Shown here piece by piece: positions 53,098-61,325 of a stretch of 64,000 nucleotides of DNA (positions within the stretch are counted from its first letter, which is position 1; each line of letters starts with the position of its first letter). The position numbers were made by a program, and so were the translations under genes. A model generated the notes under the pieces. The model saw nothing but the letters and a program-made list of their open reading frames with translations, ran no database searches and had not been told where the DNA came from. The stretch comes from Planctomycetota bacterium. GTDB taxonomy: Bacteria > Planctomycetota > UBA1135 > GCA-002686595. The stretch is taken from contig JAEUHZ010000021.1 in the NCBI GenBank assembly GCA_016795205.1, positions 124,001-188,000 on the forward strand, written 5' to 3'.

Positions 53098-53723
53098 GGC
53101 GCGGCCCCCGGATCCTGCGGCGCGGATCCCGGCTGCGCGCGCGCCTCGGGGGTGGTGCCGCCCGCGGTCGTTGGATCCGCGGGCGCGGCCACCGCGCCCG
53201 GTGTCGCAGGCGCGTGGGCCTTCGGAGCCTTGGGTGAATCCTGCATGCCCATGAGCCGCGTCCCGTCGCCCCACGAGCGCGTCTTCGACTTCTCGTTGGC
53301 GTAGAGCTTGTCCATGGTCAAGACCAGGTCCTCGCGCGAGAACGCCGGCGGGTCCTGCTCGCGAGTCATGACGATCGCGTCCGTGGGGCAGACCTGGACG
53401 CACAGCTCGCAGAAGATGCAGGCCGACATGTCCAGGGTGAAGTCGTCGGCGTAGCCGCGCTTCTTGCCGGTGATCGGCGACTCGCGCTTGCCGGCGGCCT
53501 TGATGGCGATGACCTGCGACGGACAGATGCGCTCGCACTGCAGGCAGCCGATGCAGAGCTCGTCGCCCGCCTCGTCGTGGAGCAACGCGAAGCTGGCGCG
53601 GTAGCGCTCGGCGCGTGGACGGATCACGTCCGGGAACTGCACGGTGGTGACCGGCCTGAACGCCTGCTTGATCGTGGTGCCCAGCGCGCGCACGCCGTCG
53701 AACAGGTAGCCGAGCGACCTCAT
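53094..53723 (-). CDS. nuoI: NADH-quinone oxidoreductase-type subunit I (2[4Fe-4S])
   Basis: The 209-residue protein carries two [4Fe-4S] motifs, CIGCLQCERICP and CIFCELCVQVCP, that hold clusters N6a and N6b of complex I. The N-terminal FRPVTTVQFPDVIRPRAERY is typical. Residues about 165-209 form an Ala/Pro-rich tail not present in ordinary NuoI. In a complex without NuoEFG the clusters of NuoI would be the likely docking and entry point for electrons from ferredoxin. The ATG overlaps the nuoH stop (ATGA). Confidence 0.93.
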   Translation of the reverse strand: MRSLGYLFDGVRALGTTIKQAFRPVTTVQFPDVIRPRAERYRASFALLHDEAGDELCIGCLQCERICPSQVIAIKAAGKRESPITGKKRGYADDFTLDMSACIFCELCVQVCPTDAIVMTREQDPPAFSREDLVLTMDKLYANEKSKTRSWGDGTRLMGMQDSPKAPKAHAPATPGAVAAPADPTTAGGTTPEARAQPGSAPQDPGAAP

Positions 53724-54694
53724 GGCGTCGGCCCCCAAGCGACCCACGCGCCGGCGCCCGCCACCAAGGCCACGCCGGCCGGGACGAGCCAGCGCCAGCA
53801 GATCGAGAGGAGCTGGTCCGAGCGGAAGCGCAGCAGCGACCAGCGCACCCAGTAGATGAAACCGAAGAGCACGAACGTCTTCAGCAGCAGCCAATGGAGT
53901 CCGGGGGCGATCGGTCCGTCCCAGCCGCCCAGGAACAGCGCGGCCGCCAGCGCCGACGCGATCAGCGTGTGGGCGTACTCCGCCAGGTAGAACAGCGCGA
54001 ACTTCATCCCCGTGTACTCGGTGGTGACGCCCGCGACGAGCTCGCTCTCGGCCTCGGGGATGTCGAACGGGATGCGGTTCGATTCGGCCAGCATCGCGAG
54101 CAGGAAGATCGCGAAGGCCGGGAGGCCGAGGAAGAACGGCCAGACGGCGAGCCAGCGACCTTCTGCCTGCTGACGCACGATCTCGGAGAGGTCCATCGAA
54201 CCCGTGAGCACGATGGGCACGAGCGCCGCGAGCAGCAGCGGAACTTCGTACGAAATCGACTGCGCGATGGCGCGCATGCCGCCCAAGAGGGCGAACTTGT
54301 TGTTGCTGGACCAGCCCGCGATGAAGATCGGCAGCACCGTGACCGCTCCGATCGCCAGCACGAACAGCAGCCCCAGGTCGAGCTGCGCCGGGGCCACGCC
54401 CGGGGCGAGAGGCACGACCGCCGCGGCCCCCAGCGCGCACGTCGCGCCGAGGAGCGGCGCGAGCTCGAACAGCACGCGGTCGGCCTGACGCGGCCGGATG
54501 CTCTCCTTCTGCATCAGCTTGAACGCGTCGGCCACCGGCTGGAGCAAGCCGAACGGCCCGACGCGGGTCGGTCCCAGCCGGGATTGCATGCGGCCGGCGA
54601 ACTTGCGCTCGAACCAGATCGCGAACGTGGTGAGCGCGAGCACGGTGTTCACCACGACCACGGCCAAGAGCAAGGCGCGCAGGTGCTCGTTCAC
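53720..54694 (-). CDS. nuoH: NADH-quinone oxidoreductase-type subunit H
   Basis: The 324-residue protein has eight or nine hydrophobic helices and the conserved quinone-cavity residues in ERKFAGRMQSRLGPTRVG, EVPLLLA and DIPEAESELVAGVTTEY. It links the quinone site to the membrane arm. The GTG at 54694 overlaps the nuoD stop (GTGA). The length is close to other NuoH proteins (about 325). Confidence 0.94.
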   Translation of the reverse strand: MNEHLRALLLAVVVVNTVLALTTFAIWFERKFAGRMQSRLGPTRVGPFGLLQPVADAFKLMQKESIRPRQADRVLFELAPLLGATCALGAAAVVPLAPGVAPAQLDLGLLFVLAIGAVTVLPIFIAGWSSNNKFALLGGMRAIAQSISYEVPLLLAALVPIVLTGSMDLSEIVRQQAEGRWLAVWPFFLGLPAFAIFLLAMLAESNRIPFDIPEAESELVAGVTTEYTGMKFALFYLAEYAHTLIASALAAALFLGGWDGPIAPGLHWLLLKTFVLFGFIYWVRWSLLRFRSDQLLSICWRWLVPAGVALVAGAGAWVAWGPTP

Positions 54695-55875
54695 CGGTCC
54701 ACCTCTCCCATGATCGGATCGAGCGAACCCAGGATCACGACTGCGTCGCTCACGGTGGCGCCGGGGAGCACGTGGGGCAGCGCGGACAGCGCGTGCAGGC
54801 TGGGCGGGCGGATCTTGAGGCGGTGCGCGTTGGCGCTGCCGTCCGCGATCACGTAGGTGCCCAGCTCGCCACGCGGCGTTTCGATGCCGACGTAGGCCTG
54901 TCCCGCGGGGATCTTGAACTGCGCCGGCTGCTTGATCGGCCGCGCGGCGTTGAGGACGCCCTCGGGCACACCGTCGACGAGCGAGCGCACCAGCCGGATG
55001 CTCTCCTCGATCTCGCGCAGACGGACCTTGGCGCGCGCCAGGCAGTCTCCGTCCGTCTCCGTCGCGACACGCACCTCGAGCTCGTCGTAGGCGTGGAACG
55101 GCGCGTCGCGCCGCAGGTCGTGGTCGACCCCGCTGGCCCGCAGGATCGGGCCGGTGACGCCCAGCTCCAGGGCCAGCTCCCCGTCGAGGACGCCGACGCC
55201 GCGCGTGCGATCCAGGAAGATGCGGTTCGCCAGCGTCATCGAGAGGTAGTCCGGGAGCCGCGATTCGATGACGTCGAGCGCGGCCTTGACCTTGGCGCTC
55301 CACCCGGCGGGGATGTCGTGGCGGTTCCCGCCGACCGTGTGCGTGTTGTAGTGGAACCGCGCGCCGGTCACGTCCTCGAAGAGGTCGAGGATCAGCTCGC
55401 GCTCGCGGAAGCAGTGCAGGAACAGCGTCGATCCACCACCCAGCGCGCCGCCCAGGTCCAGCGCGAACGTCCCGAGCCACAAGAGGTGCGAGGCGATGCG
55501 CTGCAGCTCCGCGAAGATCGTGCGGATCCAGCGTGCACGGCGCGGCACCTCGATCCCGAGCAAGGCCTCGAAGGCCATGTTGATGGCCTGCTCGTTGGTC
55601 ATCGGCGCGACGTAGTCGTTCTTGTCGACGACGGGCGTGATCTGCGCGTAGGTGAGCTTCTCGCACAGCTTCTCGACCGCCCGGTGCAGGTAGCCGACGT
55701 AGGGCACGACCTTCACGACGATCTCGCCGTCGAGGTACAGGTCCATGCGGAACACCCCGTGCGTCGAAGGGTGCTGCGGACCGAAGTGCAAGAGCAGGAG
55801 CTCGGCCTCGGGGTCGTACAGGTCGAGGGCCAGGTGCGGGTCGACGCGGCGCGTGATGGTCGTGACCTGGAGCAC
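54691..55875 (-). CDS. nuoD: NADH-quinone oxidoreductase-type subunit D (49 kDa)
   Basis: The 394-residue protein is the 49-kDa subunit that forms the quinone-binding pocket with NuoB. FGPQHPSTHGVFRMDLYLDG, DKNDYVAPMTNEQA, HTVGGNRHDIPAG and the C-terminal GSLDPIMGEVDR are diagnostic. The His and Tyr residues that contact quinone are in QHPSTHG and NDYVAP. It starts at a GTG three bases after the nuoBC stop. In this gene order C is fused to B rather than to D. Confidence 0.94.
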   Translation of the reverse strand: MLQVTTITRRVDPHLALDLYDPEAELLLLHFGPQHPSTHGVFRMDLYLDGEIVVKVVPYVGYLHRAVEKLCEKLTYAQITPVVDKNDYVAPMTNEQAINMAFEALLGIEVPRRARWIRTIFAELQRIASHLLWLGTFALDLGGALGGGSTLFLHCFRERELILDLFEDVTGARFHYNTHTVGGNRHDIPAGWSAKVKAALDVIESRLPDYLSMTLANRIFLDRTRGVGVLDGELALELGVTGPILRASGVDHDLRRDAPFHAYDELEVRVATETDGDCLARAKVRLREIEESIRLVRSLVDGVPEGVLNAARPIKQPAQFKIPAGQAYVGIETPRGELGTYVIADGSANAHRLKIRPPSLHALSALPHVLPGATVSDAVVILGSLDPIMGEVDR

Positions 55876-55878
55876 GTC

Positions 55879-57057
55879 TCACCTCCAGGGGGCCGCGGGC
55901 GAGTCCGACGCGAAATCGCGTCGCAGGGGGTGGCCGGAGTAGTTCTCGGGCATCATCAGCCGCCGCAGGTCGGGGTGGCCCGCGAACGGCACGCCGACGA
56001 GGTCGTACTGCTCGCGCTCCTGCCAGTCGGCCCCGGCATACAGCGGCACGAGCGACGCGACGGGCTCGCCGGGCGCGAGGCGCACGGCCCAGGCCGCGAG
56101 GCGCGAGCCGGCACCGACGCGGCGCACCAGGTAGGCCACCTCGAAATGCTCGCTCTCGGCGGGCTCGGCGCCCTGGCGGCCACGGCCGGCGGGCCAATGG
56201 CTGGCGACGATCGAGACGAGCTGGCGGAAGCCCTCGGCCTTGAGCTGGCGCGCCAGCGCCAGGTGCTGCTCGACCGGCACGAGCGCTGGACCCTCGCGCG
56301 GGAAGTGGGCCGCGTCATCCGCGTGCAGGCGACGCTCCAGGCCCTCGTCGGCGGGTCGCGCGGCCGGTGCCTCGAATTCCAGCGGCGCGCGCGCTTCGGC
56401 GGCCGTGCTGGTCGCGGCCGATTCCTCCTGCGCTGCGGCGATCTCCGCCGTGCGCTCGGCGTCGACGAGGCGCGGCACGGAGGGCTTGGTGATCGCGAGC
56501 AATGCCGGGTTCGGATCGCGCACGACCTGCTCACCGCGGCGCGATGCTCGCACCTTCTCCTGCAGGCGCAGCAGCCCGTGCATGAGCGCCTCGGGGTTCG
56601 GTGGGCAGCCGGGCACGTACACGTCGACCGGCATGAACGTGTCGATGCCCGGGACCACCGAGTACAGCTCGCGGTAGAAATCGCCCGAGATCGCACACGA
56701 TCCCATCGCGATGCACCACTTGGGCTCGGGCATCTGGTCCCACAGCAGCTTGACGCGCGGAGCCATCTTCACCGTGATCGTCCCGGCCACGACCATGACG
56801 TCGGCCTGGCGCGGCGTGCCGCGCACGATCGTGCCCATCCGGTCGAGGTCGACACGGCTCGCGGCAGCGGCCATCAGCTCGATGCCGCAGCAGCTCGTCG
56901 CCATCGGGAAGACCCACAGCGAGTTCGTGAGCCCCCACGTGAGCAGGTCGTCCAAGGCCGCGACGCTCACCGAGAGCCCGGGCGTGTTCAGCAGCGTGGT
57001 GTAGAGCGGGTGCTCGAAGCTGCTCCCGTCGTCCACCGTGCGGGGCCTCACTGCCAT
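55879..57057 (-). CDS. nuoBC: Fused NADH-quinone oxidoreductase-type subunits B and C
   Basis: The 392-residue protein joins two subunits that are normally separate. Residues about 1-170 are NuoB, with four cysteines for cluster N2: the adjacent pair in ATSCCGIELM, one in MGSCAISG and one in VPGCPPNP. After a low-complexity linker of about 60 residues (Glu, Ala and Thr rich), residues about 230-392 are NuoC, with WQEREQYDLVGVPF and GHPDLRRLMMPENYSGHPLR. NuoC-NuoD fusions are well known, for example in E. coli; a B-C fusion is less familiar to me. No stop interrupts the reading frame. The ATG at 57057 overlaps the nuoA end by ten bases. The fusion should keep the N2 subunit and the 30-kDa subunit together during assembly. 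Confidence 0.9.
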   Translation of the reverse strand: MAVRPRTVDDGSSFEHPLYTTLLNTPGLSVSVAALDDLLTWGLTNSLWVFPMATSCCGIELMAAAASRVDLDRMGTIVRGTPRQADVMVVAGTITVKMAPRVKLLWDQMPEPKWCIAMGSCAISGDFYRELYSVVPGIDTFMPVDVYVPGCPPNPEALMHGLLRLQEKVRASRRGEQVVRDPNPALLAITKPSVPRLVDAERTAEIAAAQEESAATSTAAEARAPLEFEAPAARPADEGLERRLHADDAAHFPREGPALVPVEQHLALARQLKAEGFRQLVSIVASHWPAGRGRQGAEPAESEHFEVAYLVRRVGAGSRLAAWAVRLAPGEPVASLVPLYAGADWQEREQYDLVGVPFAGHPDLRRLMMPENYSGHPLRRDFASDSPAAPWR

Positions 57058-57413
57058 CGCAGGGATCCCTTCCGCAGGGCCCAGAACCAGCCGAGCATGA
57101 GCACGCCCACGAAACCGGCGACCGCCACGAAGCCGCCCGGGCCCAGGTCGCGCGCCCCGAGCGCCCAGGGCAAGAGGAACACGGCTTCGAGGTCGAAGAT
57201 CACGAAGAACAGGGCCACGACGTAGTAGCGCGCGTGGAACCGGACCCACGTGACGCCGGTCGCCGTTTCACCACACTCGTAGGTCGTGTCCTTGAGCCGG
57301 GCCGGGGCACGAGCCCGGACCCGCAGCAGGCGCGCCGCCACGAGCATCCCGGCGGCGGTCGCCTGCGCGACGGCCAGGAAGATCAACAGGGACGTGGCGG
57401 GTTCCGACGGCAT
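57048..57413 (-). CDS. nuoA: NADH-quinone oxidoreductase-type subunit A
   Basis: The 121-residue protein has three hydrophobic helices and the family motifs TTYECGETATGVTWVRFHAR and FVIFDLEAVFLLPWA. The Glu-Cys pair in YECGE is characteristic. It is the first nuo gene, 20 bases after the ferredoxin gene and overlapping nuoBC by ten bases. Confidence 0.94.
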   Translation of the reverse strand: MPSEPATSLLIFLAVAQATAAGMLVAARLLRVRARAPARLKDTTYECGETATGVTWVRFHARYYVVALFFVIFDLEAVFLLPWALGARDLGPGGFVAVAGFVGVLMLGWFWALRKGSLRWQ

Positions 57414-57433
57414 GGGCCCGGGGATCGAGGCGT

Positions 57434-57742
57434 TCAGTTCGCGCGGAATCGGGAGGGGAACGAGCCCGACCCGAGGCGCGCTCGCAGCGCCGCGTCACCC
57501 GGGTGGAGTGCGATCGCGCGCGCGGCCAGCAGGGCCTCGGTCTCGGGGCGTGACGGATCCGGCACGCAGCATTCGGCGGGGCAGACCGCTTGGCAAGCTT
57601 CCTTCTCGTGGAAGCCGACGCACTCCGTGCAGCGGGCCGGGTCGATCTGGAAGGACTCGGCCCCCTCCGAGATCGCCTCGTTCGGGCACTCGGGGAGGCA
57701 CGCGCCGCACTGGATGCAATCGGTCGTGATCGTCGTGGCCAT
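57434..57742 (-). CDS. 2[4Fe-4S] ferredoxin (Alvin type)
   Basis: The 102-residue protein has CIQCGACLPECP and CTECVGFHEKEACQAVCP, two cluster motifs, the second with the short insertion of Allochromatium-type low-potential ferredoxins. A C-terminal extension of about 45 residues follows. Such ferredoxins accept electrons from 2-oxoacid oxidoreductases. Its place between the oxidoreductase genes and nuoA makes it the natural carrier between those enzymes and the complex I core. GGAG lies about nine bases before the ATG. Confidence 0.9.
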   Translation of the reverse strand: MATTITTDCIQCGACLPECPNEAISEGAESFQIDPARCTECVGFHEKEACQAVCPAECCVPDPSRPETEALLAARAIALHPGDAALRARLGSGSFPSRFRAN

Positions 57743-57793
57743 GGTCCGCGTCTCCTGGTCTCTCGGCCCCCCGGCGGCAGACCGGGGGGGGGG

Positions 57794-58330
57794 TCACTGC
57801 TCGACGGGGGGGTCGCTGTAGTCGTCGGGGTCGCCCGGGGGATCCGGCGGCGCCGCTTCGATCTGCTGCCGGACGAGGCGCTGGTGGAGGACCTCCTCGG
57901 CCTCGAGCTCGGCGAAGAGCGCCCGGGTCTCGGGGTCCGTGACCGCCTCCTTGGCGGCCGCGAAGAAGGCCTGGGCGCTCTGCTCGCTCCGCAGGGCGAC
58001 GTGCAGGGCCTCGCGCACGGACATGAAGGCCCGCGCCTGGTCGTACTCGGGGGCCTCGACGTCGAAGATCATCCCGAGGTGCACGCGCGCGGGGCTCGTC
58101 CCGAACCGCTCGCGGCGGCGCTCGCTGAGCTCCAGGCGGTGCCGCTCCTCGATGCCCGACATCCAGCGGAAGAAGCCTGCGGCCTCGGGCGTGTGGTGGA
58201 GCGTGAGCTGGTCGGCGAACTCGGCGTAGCGGTCGCGCGCTTCCTCCTCGACGAGCACCGCCAGGTCGAGGGCGTCGCACAGGTTGATCCGAGACAGGTC
58301 GAGGCCGCGGGTCTTGAGCACGGGGGTCAC
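57794..58330 (-). CDS. Rubrerythrin-like diiron protein
   Basis: The 178-residue protein is a ferritin-like four-helix bundle. Metal-binding Glu and ExxH motifs are in VEEEARDRYAEFAD, GIEERHRLELSERR and ELEAEEVLHQRLV. The rubredoxin-like cysteine domain of classical rubrerythrin is absent. Proteins of this type remove peroxide or oxygen and protect oxygen-sensitive enzymes. The GTG at 58330 overlaps the korB stop (GTGA). The coding end contains a run of seven C (GACCCCCCCG), and ten more follow just after the stop codon, so length variation there would be easy. Confidence 0.75.
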   Translation of the reverse strand: MTPVLKTRGLDLSRINLCDALDLAVLVEEEARDRYAEFADQLTLHHTPEAAGFFRWMSGIEERHRLELSERRRERFGTSPARVHLGMIFDVEAPEYDQARAFMSVREALHVALRSEQSAQAFFAAAKEAVTDPETRALFAELEAEEVLHQRLVRQQIEAAPPDPPGDPDDYSDPPVEQ

Positions 58331-59238
58331 TGTGCGCCTCCTCTCTGGAGGTAGGCGTCCAGGATCTGGGAGCGAGGGCGGGCCTGCTTGGCCAGCTCCT
58401 CCTGTCGCAGGCGGATCAAGCGGTCGTGGGACAGCGGTGGCTCTGGGTTCCGATAGAAGACGCCCGTGTAGAGCTCGGTCCCGTAGTCGCGCGCCCGTTC
58501 CAGCGCCTGGCTCATGCTCGACGGGTCGTGACCCAGGCTCGCGAGCGTCTTCATGCGGGTCTTGTGGGCGCGGAGCTGCTGGTCCTCCTGGCCGAAAGTC
58601 ACGCAGGGCGACTGGATGTTCACGAACGCGAAACCCGGGTAACGAATGGCCTCCTCGAGGATCGACGTCATGCCGGGCATGTCCGCCGGCGTCGATTGCG
58701 CCACGAAGCCCGCGCCGTAGGCCAGCACGTAGAGCAGCGGGTTGACGGGATCCTCGAGGCTCCCGAGGGGCGAGGTGATCGTCCTCAAGCCCTTGGGCGA
58801 CGTCGGCGAGAGCTGACCCTTGGTCAGGCCGTACACCTGATTGTCCATGACGATGTACGTGATGTCCGCGTTGCGCCGCACGGCGTGCGCGACGTGCCCA
58901 CCGCCGATCGAGAACCCGTCGCCGTCGCCACCGGCCACGATCACGAGCAGGTCGGGGTTCGCGAGCTTGACGCCCTGCGCGATGGGCAGCGCGCGGCCGT
59001 GGACGCTGTTGAAGCCGTAGACGGTGGTGTACCCGGGGATGCGGCTGGAGCAGCCGATCCCCGAGATGAACGCGATCTCGTGCGGCTCCCGGCCGATGGC
59101 GGTCAGGGCGCGGTAGAGGCCCTGCAGCACGCCGAAGTCGCCGCAGCCTGGGCACCAGATGGGCTTGAGCCCGCTGTTGAAGTCCTTGGGGGTCAGGGCC
59201 GGCCGGCCGCCCGGCATGATCGTCGTGGTCGTCGCCAT
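58327..59238 (-). CDS. korB: 2-oxoacid:ferredoxin oxidoreductase, beta subunit
   Basis: The 303-residue protein is the thiamine-diphosphate-binding beta subunit of a two-subunit 2-oxoacid:ferredoxin oxidoreductase. WCPGCGDFGVLQGL and GIGCSSR carry the cysteines of the [4Fe-4S] cluster. The ThDP motif is GGDGDGFSIGGGH, followed by YIVMDNQVYGLTKGQ. Members convert 2-oxoglutarate or other 2-oxoacids plus CoA to acyl-CoA, CO2 and reduced ferredoxin. The pairing with a gamma-alpha fusion is that of KorAB; the exact substrate is not certain. It starts one base after the korA stop. Confidence 0.88.
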   Translation of the reverse strand: MATTTTIMPGGRPALTPKDFNSGLKPIWCPGCGDFGVLQGLYRALTAIGREPHEIAFISGIGCSSRIPGYTTVYGFNSVHGRALPIAQGVKLANPDLLVIVAGGDGDGFSIGGGHVAHAVRRNADITYIVMDNQVYGLTKGQLSPTSPKGLRTITSPLGSLEDPVNPLLYVLAYGAGFVAQSTPADMPGMTSILEEAIRYPGFAFVNIQSPCVTFGQEDQQLRAHKTRMKTLASLGHDPSSMSQALERARDYGTELYTGVFYRNPEPPLSHDRLIRLRQEELAKQARPRSQILDAYLQRGGAQ

Positions 59239-59239
59239 G

Positions 59240-61009
59240 TCAGCTCCCGCTCCCGTTCGCCACCGCGAGCAGACGCTCCAGCACCTCCGCGGGGCGGAAG
59301 GGGTTCGCGCCGCTCTGCGCCAGCGAGCGCACGCCGCGCGGGACGTCCGTGTACATGCGCAGGATCCGGAAGAGCTGGCCCTGGTGGGACAGCTCGAGGA
59401 CCAGCCCGGCGCGCACCGAGGCGAAGAACTCGGCGTAGACCCGCTCGGCGACCGGATAGACGAGGTAGGGCACGAGCAGCTTGACGGAGAGGCCCCGACC
59501 GCGCGCCAGCGCCAGCACCTCGCGCGCGACCCCGGCGCTGCTGCCCCAGCTCACCAGCGCGAGCGGCGCGTCGAGGTCGCCCGTGATCTCGAACAAGTCC
59601 CTGCGTTCCAGCAGAGGCGCCAACTTGTCGAAGCGCTTCGCGTTCATCTGCGCGTGCACGACGCCACTCGACGAGGGCTCGCCCTTCTCGTTGTGCTCGA
59701 TGCCGGCGCCCTGGTACGCGCCGCCCGCCAGGCCGGGGTGGCTGAGCGGGCTGATGCCCGTGGCCGTCCTCCTGAAGCGCAGGTAGGGTTCGAGCTCCGA
59801 GCCCACCGGGCACAGGCGCTCCTCGACGACCAGCCGCGAGGTGTCGATCGGGTCGAAGGTCTCCTTGCGCTGCGCGATCTCCTGATCGGAGAGCACGATC
59901 ACCGGCGTCTGGTAGCGCTCGGCCACGTTGAAGGCCTCGACCGTGATGCCGAACGTGTCGGCCACGCAGGTCGGCGCCAGGATCGGCCGCAGCACGTCGC
60001 CGTGCGCGGAGAACGCGGCCTGGAACAGGTCGGCCTGCTCGGGCTTGGTCGGGATGCCGGTCGACGGGCCGCCGCGCTGCACGTTGACCACGACCAGCGG
60101 CAGCTCGGCGATCGAGGCCAAGCCCAAGATCTCGGTCTTCAGCGCCATCCCGGGCCCGGAGGTCGCGGTCATGGCCTTGCGCCCGGCGAACGAGGCGCCC
60201 AGCGCCGCGCCGATGCCCGCGATCTCGTCCTCGGCCTGCAGCACGGCGCCGCCGTACTTCCAGATCTCCTTCGACAGCGTCTGCATGATCTCGGTCGAGG
60301 GCGTGATCGGGTACCCGCCGAAGAACTGCACGCCGCTGAACAGGGCGCCCGCCGCGCACATGTCGTTGCCGTCGCACAGCATCTTCGAGCCCGGCGCCGC
60401 GGCCGTCCGCTCCAGCGTCCGCGGCCGCTCGAGCGGGTGGGCCTCGGCGTAGGCGATGCCGGCGGCCAGCGCGCGGTCGTTCGCCGCCAGGACCTCCGCG
60501 CCTTTCGAGGCGAACTTCTTCCGCAGGCCGCGCTGCAGCGACTCGGCCGGGATGCCGAACCAGCCGGAGATCAAGCCCAGGACGACGCTCGTCTTGGCCT
60601 TGTCGGTGCCGGCGGCCTGCTTGGTGATCGCGACCAGGGGCACGGACACGATCTGGGTCGGGACGGTCCCGCGCTGCCGCAGGGTGTCCGGCGGCGGGCC
60701 GGCCTGCTCCTCGTGGATCAGCACCGTGTCGACCGAGAGCGGCAGCTCGGCGCCGAAGCGAAAGAAGTCCTCCCAGTTCAGGGCGAATGCGACATCGAGC
60801 TCGCCGCCCGGATTCAGGACGCGCCGGGTGCTGACGCGCACGCGACAGGACGATTCGCCGCCGCGGATCTGCGGTCCGAAGCTCTTCGTCATCAGCGCGT
60901 GGTAGCCCTCGGCGGAGAGCGCCCCGAGGAGCGACTCCCCGGCGCTGACGACGCCGTCACCGCCCGATCCGGCCAGGCCCAGGACGAGGTCGTCGACCGT
61001 CGCGTTCAT
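59240..61009 (-). CDS. korA: 2-oxoacid:ferredoxin oxidoreductase, fused gamma-alpha subunit
   Basis: The 589-residue protein has an N-terminal gamma domain (residues about 1-185; GLAGSGGDGVVSAGESLLG, TKSFGPQIRGGESSC). The alpha domain follows from about residue 205 (GNDMCAAGALFSGVQFFGGY then PITPSTEIMQTLS), with ATSGPGMALKTEILGLA and QRGGPSTGIPTKPEQAD. This is the KorA arrangement. With KorB it would oxidise 2-oxoglutarate (EC 1.2.7.3) or a related 2-oxoacid and reduce the ferredoxin encoded downstream. The ATG at 61009 is chosen because it opens the gamma domain; the frame upstream is open but not coding. It is the first gene of the long minus-strand operon. Confidence 0.88.
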   Translation of the reverse strand: MNATVDDLVLGLAGSGGDGVVSAGESLLGALSAEGYHALMTKSFGPQIRGGESSCRVRVSTRRVLNPGGELDVAFALNWEDFFRFGAELPLSVDTVLIHEEQAGPPPDTLRQRGTVPTQIVSVPLVAITKQAAGTDKAKTSVVLGLISGWFGIPAESLQRGLRKKFASKGAEVLAANDRALAAGIAYAEAHPLERPRTLERTAAAPGSKMLCDGNDMCAAGALFSGVQFFGGYPITPSTEIMQTLSKEIWKYGGAVLQAEDEIAGIGAALGASFAGRKAMTATSGPGMALKTEILGLASIAELPLVVVNVQRGGPSTGIPTKPEQADLFQAAFSAHGDVLRPILAPTCVADTFGITVEAFNVAERYQTPVIVLSDQEIAQRKETFDPIDTSRLVVEERLCPVGSELEPYLRFRRTATGISPLSHPGLAGGAYQGAGIEHNEKGEPSSSGVVHAQMNAKRFDKLAPLLERRDLFEITGDLDAPLALVSWGSSAGVAREVLALARGRGLSVKLLVPYLVYPVAERVYAEFFASVRAGLVLELSHQGQLFRILRMYTDVPRGVRSLAQSGANPFRPAEVLERLLAVANGSGS

Positions 61010-61325
61010 GCCGTTCGCGTTCCCTTCGCGATCGTCTGGCCTCGGACCGGAACAGCCGGCCCGCTGGAGGGTGGATCGCGCCCCAGAGGATCCGCACTGC
61101 GTAGGTGCCAGAGCACTGCACGGAGTGCGCAGTGCGGGGTGGCCGGAGTCCGTAGAGTCCGAGGCGCTCGTCGCCCGCGGACGCGGCTTCGCCAGCGGCG
61201 TAGTCGGTCCCGAACGAGTGCGCAGGGCAGGGATCGAGGCCAGGTTCTCCGGGCGGGCGCCGCGGGCCGACGGGACAATCACGGGCGGACGCGAACAGCG
61301 CCCGACACGGGCCCGCGCCAAGCCC
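61010..61325. promoter_or_regulatory. Divergent control region between korA and nifJ with nested inverted repeats
   Basis: This 316-base gap must hold the promoters of both the korA-nuo operon and nifJ. A perfect 10-base inverted repeat, CCGCACTGCG at 61092-61101 and CGCAGTGCGG at 61128-61137, encloses a second repeat, GCACT at 61113-61117 with AGTGC at 61124-61128. The core GCACTGC or its complement thus occurs three times within 46 bases. This could be an operator that controls both directions, or a stem-loop. A weak GACAAT hexamer at 61274-61279 may belong to the nifJ promoter; no good -35 accompanies it. Confidence 0.45.
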
